DNA from: an uncultured Prevotellaceae bacterium
GTDB taxonomy: Bacteria > Bacteroidota > Bacteroidia > Bacteroidales > Bacteroidaceae
Length of the DNA stretch: 53,568 nucleotides
Direction: 5' to 3'
NCBI GenBank assembly: GCA_902775475.1
Contig: CACYME010000025.1
Span: forward strand, 1-53,568
Shown piece after piece: positions 15,246 through 23,604 of the stretch (the first letter of the stretch is position 1; each line of letters opens with the position of its first letter). The notes beneath the pieces are model-generated. The model worked only from the letters and a program-made list of their open reading frames with translations. It made no database searches and was not told the origin of the DNA. Position numbers and translations under genes: made by a program.

Positions 15246-17321
15246 CTACAGCTGGTACTCGAGCATGACCATGGTGTAGGGGTCGAGGTCGAGCGAGAAG
15301 CGCTTCTGTGCCTTCAGCTGCTCCTGACGGGGCGCGATGGGCTGCTGGTCGAAGTTGTTCTCGTCGTTGGGCTGTCCTGCCAGCACGGTCTTGGTGGCCG
15401 TCTTCTTCAGCGGGAATCGGCCCAGGTTCACGTTGGCCGTCTTCGGCTGGTCGCTGGCGTTCACCATCTTCACATAGAGTCGGCGCGTCTTCACGTTGAG
15501 GATGACCGACTGTCCGTAGTGGCTGTTCTCCACGGGCTGGCACACGCCGGCGGCATCGCCCTCGAAGCTGACGCAGTCGCCATAGTAGTACTGTCCGCTG
15601 CTCTGGCCAAACAGCTGCTGCACGTAGTAGCTGCAGGTGAGGAAGGGGCGCTCGTTGTCGAAGTAGATGAGGTCGGGGTTCCAGTTGGTGGCGTTCTTGC
15701 GGGCGAAGAGGGGGGCGTAGCTGGTCATGCAGACGATGTCGCCGTTGCGCTCCACATGCAGCAGGTAGAGGCCCTCGGCCAGTGCGTCGATGAGCTTCTT
15801 GTCCTTAGCGGCATACTCGCCCAGATACACCTTCGTCTTGCGGTCGCGTGGATAGTCGTCATACTGGCGCTTCGAGAGGAAGTAGCTGTTGGGCTCGTAG
15901 TAGTGCTCGTCGATGATGGGCATCTGCAGCTCCTCGGCCAGCTTCCATCCGTTCTCGAAGTCAGGATTCTGCGGGTGGGAGCCAGGGCCGGCCGTTCCCA
16001 CGATGACAATGTTGGGATACTTCTCGCGTACTTTATTATATATATAGCGGAAACGCTCGCAGAACTCGGGCGAAATCTTCTCCTCGTTGCCCAAGCCCAG
16101 GTATTTCAGGTTGAAGGGCTTCGGGTGGCCGGCCTCGGCACGCATCTTGGCCCACTTGTTGGTGGCAGGATCGCCGTTGGCCCACTCAATGAGGTCGAGG
16201 GCATCCTGCACCCACTCGTCCATCTCGTCCATGCGCACCACGTCCTGTGCCTGCGTGGGCCACATGTTCCAGCCGCCGTTGGTGCCTTGGCAGCTCACGC
16301 CGCAGGGCAGGATGGGCACAGGCTGCATGCCGAGGTCTTCGCAGAACTGGAAGTACTCAAAGTAGCCCAGGCCCATCGACTGGTGGTAGCCCCAGGTGTT
16401 CTTAGTGCCCTTGCGCTGGTGGCGCGGGCCAATGGTGTTCTTCCAACGGTAGGTGTTCCAAAAGCCGTCACCGCCGCCGTGCACCACACAGCCGCCAGGG
16501 AACCGCATGAATTTTGGCTGCAGGTCGGCCAGGGCCTGTGCCAGGTCCTTGCGCAGACCGTGACCCTTATAGGTGTCCTGCGGCATCAGCGATACGTCGT
16601 CGAGATAGAGGTCGCCGTCGTTGAGCACCAGTATCTGCAGGGCGGCCTTCTTGCAGTCGGCATTGGGGGTGAGGGTGGCTTTGTACTCGCGCCAGTTCTC
16701 CTTGCCGACGAACTTGCCGTCTTTCACCTGTGCTTTCTCGTGAGCGGCAATGTCGAAAGTGGCATCGGCCAGCAGCTTCGGGTCTCTGCCCCAGGCCTGC
16801 GGCTCCACCAAGGCAACGCGCACCTGCTTGGCAGCACCGATATTCGAGATGCGCATGGAGAAGTCGTAGCTGGCACCGGCCTTTACGAGCATGCCCTCGA
16901 AGCCGTCGTTCTGAAGGCCGTAGCCCTTCCAGCCCTTGAAGTCGTGAAACTCGCGAGAGCGCTCCACGTGCAGCCACATCTGTGTCTGCGTGATAGGAGC
17001 CACGACGGTGCCGTCAATGTTGGAGGGAATGGCACTGACGATGGGCTGGATGAAGCCCAGCGAGTGGCCCGGGCGGACTACCTTCCACGCCGTGGCGGGA
17101 CCCCATCCGTCCTTCTCGTTGGGGCTATACTCGAACGAGCCGTTCTGCACGAGCTCAGCGAAGAGGCCGCCGTCGGCACTGCTACTGATGTCTTCGAAGA
17201 AGATGCCGATGAGTTCGTCACTGATGGCCTTGCCGCCCTTTGGGGCCGACATGGGTTTCTGGGCGCTGGCGCCCAGGGTTGCTGCCAGCAAGAGGGCAGC
17301 GAGAGAGGCTTTATTATGCAT
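15246..17321 (-). CDS. GH51 alpha-L-arabinofuranosidase, secreted
   Basis: Releases terminal alpha-L-arabinofuranosyl units from arabinan, arabinoxylan or their oligosaccharides. A signal peptide (1-20) precedes the GH51 start SDELIGIFFEDISSSADGGLFAELVQNGSFEY, cut by a CBM4/6-like beta-sandwich at about 105-245 (ending LYLDDVSLMP). The barrel carries LKYLGLGNEE with the acid/base Glu 413 and VYLGEYAA with the nucleophile Glu 502; DEHYY is at 471-475. The C-terminal beta-domain is at about 590-691. The length of 691 is normal for this secreted Bacteroidetes subtype. It is the last gene of the leftward GH43-GH43-GH51 group, starting 16 bases after the preceding stop. Confidence 0.92.
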   Translation of the reverse strand: MHNKASLAALLLAATLGASAQKPMSAPKGGKAISDELIGIFFEDISSSADGGLFAELVQNGSFEYSPNEKDGWGPATAWKVVRPGHSLGFIQPIVSAIPSNIDGTVVAPITQTQMWLHVERSREFHDFKGWKGYGLQNDGFEGMLVKAGASYDFSMRISNIGAAKQVRVALVEPQAWGRDPKLLADATFDIAAHEKAQVKDGKFVGKENWREYKATLTPNADCKKAALQILVLNDGDLYLDDVSLMPQDTYKGHGLRKDLAQALADLQPKFMRFPGGCVVHGGGDGFWNTYRWKNTIGPRHQRKGTKNTWGYHQSMGLGYFEYFQFCEDLGMQPVPILPCGVSCQGTNGGWNMWPTQAQDVVRMDEMDEWVQDALDLIEWANGDPATNKWAKMRAEAGHPKPFNLKYLGLGNEEKISPEFCERFRYIYNKVREKYPNIVIVGTAGPGSHPQNPDFENGWKLAEELQMPIIDEHYYEPNSYFLSKRQYDDYPRDRKTKVYLGEYAAKDKKLIDALAEGLYLLHVERNGDIVCMTSYAPLFARKNATNWNPDLIYFDNERPFLTCSYYVQQLFGQSSGQYYYGDCVSFEGDAAGVCQPVENSHYGQSVILNVKTRRLYVKMVNASDQPKTANVNLGRFPLKKTATKTVLAGQPNDENNFDQQPIAPRQEQLKAQKRFSLDLDPYTMVMLEYQL

Positions 17322-17337
17322 TTGAGATGATTATAGT

Positions 17338-18801
17338 TTAGTGATTACGGAAGTTCCACTTAGAGTTGTCCGACTGGAAGTCGTAGACGGCCAGCGTGGG
17401 CGTGCTGTCGGCTGCGGAGTAGAGGCAATACTTCTGGTTCTTGCCCTGCTGTCCGGGGATGACGTAAGGCATGATGCGGAAGGTGCCGTCGGTGAGCTGC
17501 TCGATGCGCCAGAGCTGTTCCGGCAGTCCGGCATAGTCCTTGGCGATGACCTCGAGGTTGTCGGTGGCGGTGAGGGCCCGGTTGGTGCCCTCAATCTTTA
17601 TCTCATAGAGCGGTCCGCAGATGGTGCCACCCTTCTGGGGCACGGGCGTCACCTGCCAGCGCTGGTGGGGACGGAACATATAGTCGCCGCAGCGCACGGG
17701 AACGTCGCCTTCGGGCCATGTGCCCTGCACCTCGGCCAGCGTCTGGTTGGCCACGGGCTGCGGGGGAGCGGCATTCTGCTGTGGGCGGCCGAAGCCACCC
17801 TGACGGGCCACGTTCATGCGCACGAAGTCGACGGCCAGCTCCAGGGCATAGCCACGGCGCTCGCTCTCAATCTCATAGACGCCATCCTTGATTTGCTCGC
17901 CGGCATAGGGCCAGTCGTTCTTCCAGAGCAGGGGCCGTATGGCCAGCGTGGAGCGTCCGCCCATGTCGAAGTCGGCCTCCCAGTGGAACGACATGATTTC
18001 TACACCCTCGTCGACGATGGTGCGTCCGAAGTGTCCGGCACCGGTCTTGCGGTCGCCGGCAGCGACGACCATGCGTCCTCCGCCGTGGTACATGTCGCGT
18101 CCTACATTATCTATATATGGGCCTTCGACGGAGCGTGAGCGTCCAACGACGATGTTGTAGGTGCTGTTCACACCGTCGCAGCAGGTGCCGTGGGTGCCGA
18201 GCAGATAGTACCAGCCGTTGCGATAGATGAGGTCGGTGGCCTCGCAGTCGATGGCGATGTCCTTCTCCTTGTTGCCGCTGACGCGGTAGCCCGTGGTCGG
18301 GTCGAGCTCGATGAGCCGGATGGTGCCGAAATAGGTGCCGTAGCTGGCCCAGAGGCGTCCCGTCGTGGGGTCGAGGAGCAGACCGGGGTCGATGGCGTCC
18401 TGGTCTTCCATGCCGTCGCTGGAGCACACCTCCACGGCGGTGGTCCACTTGAAGTCGGGCGACTTGGGGTCGAGCGTCTTGTTCCACATGGTAAGGATGC
18501 GGCCGCTGTGGCCGCCGCCCAGTCCACCGCCGGTGGCGCCATAGATGCAGAGGTAGCGGTCGCCAATCTTCATCACGTCGGGGGCAGCGCCACCGCCGGG
18601 GCGCTCGGCTCCGCTGTGCCAGCTCCAGCCGTCGTCGGAGATGAGGCCTCCGCCGCCGGTACCAAAGGTGTAGTACTTGCCCTCACACTCGGCGAGGGTC
18701 GATGGGTCGTGGATGTAGGGAGCGCCTGTCTGCGCCCCTGCGGGGATGAATGACAACTGACAGGTGATAAATGATATCAATCCCAGGTATTTCGTTTTCA
18801 T
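17338..18801 (-). CDS. GH43 arabinan endo-1,5-alpha-L-arabinosidase-like enzyme, secreted
   Basis: Predicted to cut alpha-1,5-arabinan or related arabinosides. The signal peptide ends near residue 23. The five-bladed propeller has the base Asp 32 (IHDPS), Asp 138 (AIDPG) and the acid Glu 187 (DCEATDLIYRNGWYYL), followed by GTCCDGVNSTYNIVVGRS, a block typical of arabinanases, and GHFGR with His 257. After about 330 comes a linker FGRPQQNAAPPQPV and a C-terminal module (355-487) with QLWRIEQLTDGTFRI, which looks like the beta-rich appendage of large arabinanases or a ricin-like fold. It sits between a second GH43 and a GH51, consistent with arabinan or arabinoxylan side-chain removal. Substrate specificity is an inference. 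Confidence 0.88.
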   Translation of the reverse strand: MKTKYLGLISFITCQLSFIPAGAQTGAPYIHDPSTLAECEGKYYTFGTGGGGLISDDGWSWHSGAERPGGGAAPDVMKIGDRYLCIYGATGGGLGGGHSGRILTMWNKTLDPKSPDFKWTTAVEVCSSDGMEDQDAIDPGLLLDPTTGRLWASYGTYFGTIRLIELDPTTGYRVSGNKEKDIAIDCEATDLIYRNGWYYLLGTHGTCCDGVNSTYNIVVGRSRSVEGPYIDNVGRDMYHGGGRMVVAAGDRKTGAGHFGRTIVDEGVEIMSFHWEADFDMGGRSTLAIRPLLWKNDWPYAGEQIKDGVYEIESERRGYALELAVDFVRMNVARQGGFGRPQQNAAPPQPVANQTLAEVQGTWPEGDVPVRCGDYMFRPHQRWQVTPVPQKGGTICGPLYEIKIEGTNRALTATDNLEVIAKDYAGLPEQLWRIEQLTDGTFRIMPYVIPGQQGKNQKYCLYSAADSTPTLAVYDFQSDNSKWNFRNH

Positions 18802-18910
18802 AATTCGTTTTTTGTTTTTTCGTGATTTCGTTAAATCGTGATTTCGTTATAACGCTAAATCGTTATTTCGTTATAACGTGACAACGGAATATCGACATGG
18901 CGTTAAAACG
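18802..18910. repeat. CGTTATAACG-containing spacer repeats
   Basis: This 109-bp gap between two co-directional GH43 genes consists of iterations of TCGTGATTTCGTTA and ATTTCGTTATAACG. The perfect palindrome CGTTATAACG is at 18845-18854 and 18869-18878 and recurs at 51481-51490. It is a dispersed spacer repeat whose function is unknown. Confidence 0.55.
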
Positions 18911-21028
18911 TTATTTCGAGACCGTGGTTACCTTATAGTTCGTCACAGGCTTGCCTTTCTCGTCGACGAAGCGGACGCAGAAGTCGCTCATGCCGGGGCC
19001 GTTGATGATGGCTCCACGCAGGATGTTGCGGCCTTTCTTCAGCGTCAGGCGTGCCGACATGGCATCGTCCTTCACCATGCGGCGGTCGCCGCTGAGCAGC
19101 AGGGCCTCCTCGCCATTGAGCCACCACATGGAGGCGGAGTTGGAGCCTACGGCCAGGCGGATGTTGGGGATGTCCTCGTCGCACTCGATGACGGTGACGG
19201 CCCAGAAGAGGACGCCATAGACCTTCTCGCCCCACTTCTCGGCGAAGCGGAAGAGCTTCACGTTCATGTTCTCGCTGTCGAGGGCATGCCAGGTGAGCGT
19301 CTGCTTGACGGTCTTCACCTGCGGCTGCTGGGGCTGCTGCTGTGCGCCAAAGCCACGGCCAAAGCCGGCGGGAGCCTGCTCCTGCTTGAACTCAGCCTTC
19401 ACCTTCTGCCCGTCCTTGGGCACGATGGTCATCTGGTCCTTGAAATACACTCTGTTGAAATGCTCGCGCAGATAGCTGTCGGTGAAGACGGTGTTGCCGC
19501 TGTTGGGCTTGTCGATGGGGTCGAGGAGCAGCCAGCGACGGATGAAGCCTTCACGGTCGGGCTGAGCCGAAGGGGTGGTGACGGGCGAGAAATACTTGGG
19601 GCGGTTCTTGAACTGCACCCAGTCGACGGTGACGGCACCGTTACCCTCGTTTGTGATGACGAGGTCGGTCGTGCCCTTCGGCGTGTATTCCAGGGTGGCC
19701 GTCTGCGTGAGCCACTGACCCCGCAGGTCGCGGTTGAAGCGGCCCATCATGGGGTTGGCGGCAGCACCGGCGGGAGGCTCCGGCGGGCGGACGGTCATCT
19801 TGAAGCGAGCGATGACCTTGCCCTTGGCATTCTTCTCACGCAGGCAGAACTCGGTGTCGTCGGCAGCCTTGGCCGAGAGAATCAGATAGCCGTCGGTGAT
19901 GCAGTCGAAATCCACATCTTTATACATCGACCAGCTGCCCTTCTTCGGCATCGTGACACCCATGCCACGCATATAGTTCGTGGTGTCGACATAGGTAGTG
20001 GTGACGTCGGCACTGGCCTGGCTGTAGCGGTCTATCTCAATCTTCTCCGTGGCCTGGTTGATGCCCACGCCGCGCATGGTCTCCTTCACCTCCTGGATGG
20101 TGCCGTCGGCATTGAAGAAGAGCTTCTCGATGCAGACGGAGCGGCGCTTGTCGTCCTTCGGCGAGAAGAAATTGGTGTGGTAGAAGAGGTACCACTGGCC
20201 CTTGTAGTTGATGATGCTGTGGTGGTTGGTCCAGCAGCCGTTGGGATGCTCGGCCATGATCAGGCCCTTGTATTCGTAGGGGCCCATGGGGTTCTTGCTC
20301 ATGGCATATCCCAGCACCTCGGTGTTCTCACGCACGTAGGGATAAGTAAGGTAGTAGTTGCCATTGTATTCGAAGGCGAATGGCCCCTCGGCCTGACGGT
20401 TGGGCAGCCCCTGCAAGCAGTTGACGCCCACCATCTCCACCTCGCGGTTGCCCCACTTCACGGTCTCCCTGGGGTTGTCGTCGGCCAGCTCCTTCATGTT
20501 GGGCTTCAGCTTGGCGCAGCGGCCATTGCCCCAGAAGATGTAGGCATTGCCGTCGGAAGCCTGGAGCACGCAGGGGTCGATGCCGTTGATGCCCTTGATG
20601 GACTCCTTCTCGGGGATGAACGGTCCCTCAGGCCTGTCGGCGATGGCTACACCCACGGCAAAGCCACCACCGGCAGCGGGAGCCGAGGGGAAATAGAAAT
20701 AGTACTTCCCGTCGCGGCAGACGCAGTCGGGGGCCCACATGGAGTAGGAGTTGGGCCGCACCCAGGGCACCTTGTTCTGCGTGACAATCACGCCGTGGTC
20801 GGTCCAGTCGGTGAGGTTCTCAGAGGAGAAGACGTGGTAGTCTTCCATGCAGAACCAGTCCTTGCGCTGTCCTTCCGGCGGCACGATGTCGTGGGAAGGG
20901 TAGAGATACACTTTGCCGTTGAACACCCTTGCGGTGGGGTCGGCAGAATACAGATTGCGGATGACGGGATTCTGTGCCATCGACATCAATGGCAGTCCCG
21001 TGAGCATACATAATAGAAGTTTCTTCAT
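18911..21028 (-). CDS. GH43 glycosidase with CBM6-like and C-terminal jelly-roll modules, secreted
   Basis: Probably a beta-xylosidase or alpha-L-arabinofuranosidase. A signal peptide (1-19) is followed by the propeller with Asp 30 (SADPTARVF), Asp 151 (GIDPCVL) and Glu 214 (RQAEGPFAFE) as the three GH43 acids. A CBM6-like sandwich spans about 335-485 (TVDWVQFKNRP near its end). The last 200 residues hold a further beta-domain with WWLNGEEALLLSGDRRM, LKKGRNILRGAIINGPG and CVRFVDEKG, resembling jelly-roll appendages of plant-polymer enzymes. A Gln/Pro-rich linker (GFGAQQQPQQPQ) lies before it. It is the first gene of the leftward arabinose-releasing group and has its own promoter. Confidence 0.88.
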   Translation of the reverse strand: MKKLLLCMLTGLPLMSMAQNPVIRNLYSADPTARVFNGKVYLYPSHDIVPPEGQRKDWFCMEDYHVFSSENLTDWTDHGVIVTQNKVPWVRPNSYSMWAPDCVCRDGKYYFYFPSAPAAGGGFAVGVAIADRPEGPFIPEKESIKGINGIDPCVLQASDGNAYIFWGNGRCAKLKPNMKELADDNPRETVKWGNREVEMVGVNCLQGLPNRQAEGPFAFEYNGNYYLTYPYVRENTEVLGYAMSKNPMGPYEYKGLIMAEHPNGCWTNHHSIINYKGQWYLFYHTNFFSPKDDKRRSVCIEKLFFNADGTIQEVKETMRGVGINQATEKIEIDRYSQASADVTTTYVDTTNYMRGMGVTMPKKGSWSMYKDVDFDCITDGYLILSAKAADDTEFCLREKNAKGKVIARFKMTVRPPEPPAGAAANPMMGRFNRDLRGQWLTQTATLEYTPKGTTDLVITNEGNGAVTVDWVQFKNRPKYFSPVTTPSAQPDREGFIRRWLLLDPIDKPNSGNTVFTDSYLREHFNRVYFKDQMTIVPKDGQKVKAEFKQEQAPAGFGRGFGAQQQPQQPQVKTVKQTLTWHALDSENMNVKLFRFAEKWGEKVYGVLFWAVTVIECDEDIPNIRLAVGSNSASMWWLNGEEALLLSGDRRMVKDDAMSARLTLKKGRNILRGAIINGPGMSDFCVRFVDEKGKPVTNYKVTTVSK

Positions 21029-21052
21029 TGAACGTGAATGTTAGTTTTTGCG

Positions 21053-21084
21053 CAAATTTACGAAAAAGTTACTATACGCGCAAA
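21053..21084 (-). promoter_or_regulatory. promoter of the GH43-GH43-GH51 operon
   Basis: On the minus strand TTTG (21084-21081), a 20-bp spacer and TAAATTTG (21060-21053) match the Bacteroidetes consensus, 25 bases before the ATG at 21028. Confidence 0.65.
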
Positions 21085-21363
21085 ACTCTGGCGTTTCGAA
21101 GTTTTCAAAAGAAACATTTGCAATATCATCTGTAACAAATCAGCAACCCGGCGCCCAAAAAGGTGAACCGCGAAGCGGCCCTTGCTTTTGCGCTTCAGGC
21201 TGCCCAGATAAAAGCTGTTGGGATTGGAGCAGAGCTTGCGGAAAGGGAGAATGGCGAAGAGAAAGGGTTGCCCTTGTTGAAGGAAGGCGCGTAGCGGGGA
21301 AAAAAGTGGCGGAAAACAGGAATTAAGCCACGCTTTAGCGGGACAGAAGCGCCACTTTTGTTG

Positions 21364-21451
21364 TTGGCAGCGGGCGGGGACGATATTGGCAGCGCCCGCT
21401 GCCAATTATGGCAGCGGGCGGGAAAATTGTTGGCAGCGCGCGCTGCCTACC
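21364..21451. repeat. four 22-bp GC-rich tandem repeats
   Basis: The unit start TTGGCAGCG (ATGGCAGCG in the third) is at 21364, 21386, 21408 and 21430, exactly 22 bp apart. Units 1 and 3 continue GGCGGG, units 2 and 4 continue CSCGCTGCC, so the array is two copies of a 44-bp pair. The last unit is the perfect palindrome GGCAGCGCGCGCTGCC (21432-21447), followed by a T8 run. Confidence 0.75.
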
Positions 21452-21586
21452 TGTTTTTTTTATTTTGCAAGTGAATGTAGGAGTCCACTCCGAAAGACCC
21501 GTACTTCCGCAAGTGGACTCTTCGTTCAAGTTTCGCTTTCGCTCTGGCTTCTGGGAGTTAAAGGAATTAAGGGAGCTATTTCTCTT

Positions 21587-21615
21587 GTAGAGACGCCACA
21601 TTGTGACGTCTCTAC
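21587..21615. repeat. GTAGAGACG hairpin repeat
   Basis: GTAGAGACG (21587-21595) pairs with CGTCTCTAC (21607-21615), with an inner CACA/TGTG. GTAGAGACG...CGTCTCTAC hairpins are a widespread class of small bacterial repeats; that assignment is from memory of the class. Confidence 0.55.
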
Positions 21616-21627
21616 GGCTTATACAGC

Positions 21628-21669
21628 CGTAGCCTTTCCCCTCCCCAACATGGGAGGGAAAAGGCTACG
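21628..21669 (-). terminator. 18-bp stem after the last SusD gene
   Basis: CGTAGCCTTTCCCCTCCC (21628-21645) and GGGAGGGAAAAGGCTACG (21652-21669) pair with a single wobble across a 6-base loop. The stem lies 51 bases beyond the stop of the leftward SusD gene and probably ends the FAS1/SusCD transcript, separating it from the GH operon. Confidence 0.65.
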
Positions 21670-21719
21670 CACATATCACAGCTAAAATAAGCTCTTCAAA
21701 GAAGGGGCAATCTGCCGGT

Positions 21720-23570
21720 TCACTTGAAGGGCAGATACCAGTTCTTCTCGTCGGTGAGGTCGACGACGGGGTGCTTGTAGGCGAGCTTGCTGGCCAGCCA
21801 GCGACTGCCACAGTTGGAGCCGTAGAGGGCTGCCTTGTTCTTGTGGCGGGCTATTCGGGTGAGGTCGCCGAAGCGGTTGCCCTCGAAGGCCAGCTCCAGG
21901 GCCATCTCGTCGCAGAGGATGTCCTCCATGGCGTCGATGGTGTCGGCCTTGGTGTAGGTCGCCGTGTTGAGCAGGGCGAGCTTCTTGCCCACCTCCGTGT
22001 CGTACTTATAGGGCGAGAAGGCTCCACGGGTGTAGTAGCAGCCACGGCTGTGGATGCCCCAGTTGTCCTCGAAGCGCTGCACGTTCTCGGTGGAGAGGAA
22101 GGGAATGGTGGTGCGCAGCATCTCGATGGTCTGCGGCTGGAGGTAGTGGCCAGCCTCGAGGTCGGTGCTGTCGCCCACAATCTCGTAGGAGAGCAGGTCG
22201 TCGTTGATGCCATCCTTGAGAATGGCGAAGGCAGCATCGGGATAGCCCATGCGGTTGATGGCCTCGGCCAGTCGGAGATAGACGGTGGAGGAACGGTAGA
22301 TGGGGATGTTGGCGCTGGTGAACTTGATCATGACGGCGAAGGCGGAGTCGTTCTTGGCCACCTGGCGCATGGTGACGAGGCGGCGCAGGTCGCCGAGGTC
22401 GGCGGAGCGTACCACGGTGGAGCCACCGGAAGTGCCTGCCGGCGTGTAGTAGTAGAGCTGTGCGTCGGAGAGGGCCACATAGCTGGCGGAGGCGTCGATC
22501 TGGCGCTCCAGCAGGTAGCGCTCGTTGCTGGAAGCGGAGCCGCCGGTGGTGCTGTAGAAGTCGTAGCCGAAATAGCGGGGCAGCTCGGTGACGGCCCCAC
22601 GCAGTTTGTTGGCGGCCATGGGGATGACGCTGATGATGTCGTCGTTGTCGGCAGAGACGTTGAAGATGCTCGACCACTCATAGCCGTTGCTGACCGTCAT
22701 GGAGAACGACGAGGGCATCCTGTCGTCGAAGATGCGGAGGAAATAGGAGTCCATGAGGCTGATGAAGGCCTGAGAGGCCACCCACTCGTTGGCACGGAGG
22801 AAGTTGAAGTAGTAGCGTGCGGCCTGCTCGTACTGATGGGTCTCGAGGAAGAGGTCGCCGAGCACCAGGTCAACAGGAAGCATGGCGTTGCGCGACTTGA
22901 TTCGCTTCTCCTGCGGGTTGTCGGACTCGCTACTGTTGAGCACACCGGCACTCACCTCGCCATAGTCGGGGACGGGGGTGCCGCTGAACTTCATCAGCTC
23001 GGGTGCCAAGGCGTCGCAGATGCCTTGCAGGTCCTTGCTCTCCTTGAGGCTGTTGGCATCGTCGATGCTCACCAGCGGGTCGGTGTAGAAGGGCACGGTT
23101 CCGTAGTTCTTGGCCAGCTGCATGTAGGCCCATGCCCGGATGGCCAGCGCCTCGGCATACTCGGGGATGGCCACCTGGCGGCTACCGGTGCGGAGGGTGG
23201 TGTCGCGGTGGGCGATGTAGTAGTTGCAGTTGTTGATGATGCGATAGTAGACGTAGGCAGAGTCGTACTTGTTGGTGACGTCGGCCGAGAAATCGGCCAG
23301 CCGGCGCAGGTCGGTCTCGGTGTACTGGTTGGTGGCCACGAGGTCGCCACGCATCTCGCCCGTCATGACATACTGGTCGGCGGCGAGCTGCAAGCCCTTC
23401 AGGATGCCGAGCGTATAGAACATGGAGTCGGTCTTCTGGTCGAGAGCGGGGTCGAATATCTGGCGGTTGCTGTCGGTCTCGAACATGTCCTCGCAGCCCG
23501 TGGTGACTGCGCCGATGCCGCAGCACAGGAAAACGACAGCTATGGATTTCTTGATATTAAAGGTCATCAT
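21720..23570 (-). CDS. SusD/RagB-family outer-membrane lipoprotein (second pair)
   Basis: The surface glycan- or nutrient-binding lid of a SusCD importer. The lipoprotein signal ends in VTTGC with Cys 26. TPR-like helices follow, with INNCNYYIAHRD and EALAIRAWAYMQLAKNYGTVPFYTDP, and the C-terminal part has ALELAFEGNRFGDLTRIARHKN, all SusD hallmarks. The length of 616 is normal. It starts 34 bases after the SusC stop at 23605 and is the last gene of a seven-gene unit. The ligand cannot be read from sequence. Confidence 0.92.
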   Translation of the reverse strand: MMTFNIKKSIAVVFLCCGIGAVTTGCEDMFETDSNRQIFDPALDQKTDSMFYTLGILKGLQLAADQYVMTGEMRGDLVATNQYTETDLRRLADFSADVTNKYDSAYVYYRIINNCNYYIAHRDTTLRTGSRQVAIPEYAEALAIRAWAYMQLAKNYGTVPFYTDPLVSIDDANSLKESKDLQGICDALAPELMKFSGTPVPDYGEVSAGVLNSSESDNPQEKRIKSRNAMLPVDLVLGDLFLETHQYEQAARYYFNFLRANEWVASQAFISLMDSYFLRIFDDRMPSSFSMTVSNGYEWSSIFNVSADNDDIISVIPMAANKLRGAVTELPRYFGYDFYSTTGGSASSNERYLLERQIDASASYVALSDAQLYYYTPAGTSGGSTVVRSADLGDLRRLVTMRQVAKNDSAFAVMIKFTSANIPIYRSSTVYLRLAEAINRMGYPDAAFAILKDGINDDLLSYEIVGDSTDLEAGHYLQPQTIEMLRTTIPFLSTENVQRFEDNWGIHSRGCYYTRGAFSPYKYDTEVGKKLALLNTATYTKADTIDAMEDILCDEMALELAFEGNRFGDLTRIARHKNKAALYGSNCGSRWLASKLAYKHPVVDLTDEKNWYLPFK

Positions 23571-23604
23571 AATTACTAATGATTAATTACTAATTGCTGA
23601 TTGC

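Larger units (their letters stand above)
21061..21719. other. repeat-rich spacer between the SusCD unit and the GH operon
   Basis: No gene was recognised. The spacer holds an inverted repeat AAAAGTGGCG / CGCCACTTTT (about 21304-21359), four GC-rich 22-bp tandem repeats (21364-21451), a 29-base hairpin (21587-21615) and an 18-bp stem that follows the SusD gene (21628-21669). Confidence 0.55.

Noticed and set aside
18878-21013. Long rightward open frame opposite a GH43 gene, with similar ones opposite GH51, SusC, SusD and FAS1-A
   Set aside because: These are shadows of GC-rich genes: translations are Val/Gly/His/Leu-rich with no domains, while the opposite strand has catalytic motifs and signal peptides.
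21364-21451. CRISPR array
   Set aside because: The repeats are contiguous 22-bp units with no spacers and no cas genes nearby.
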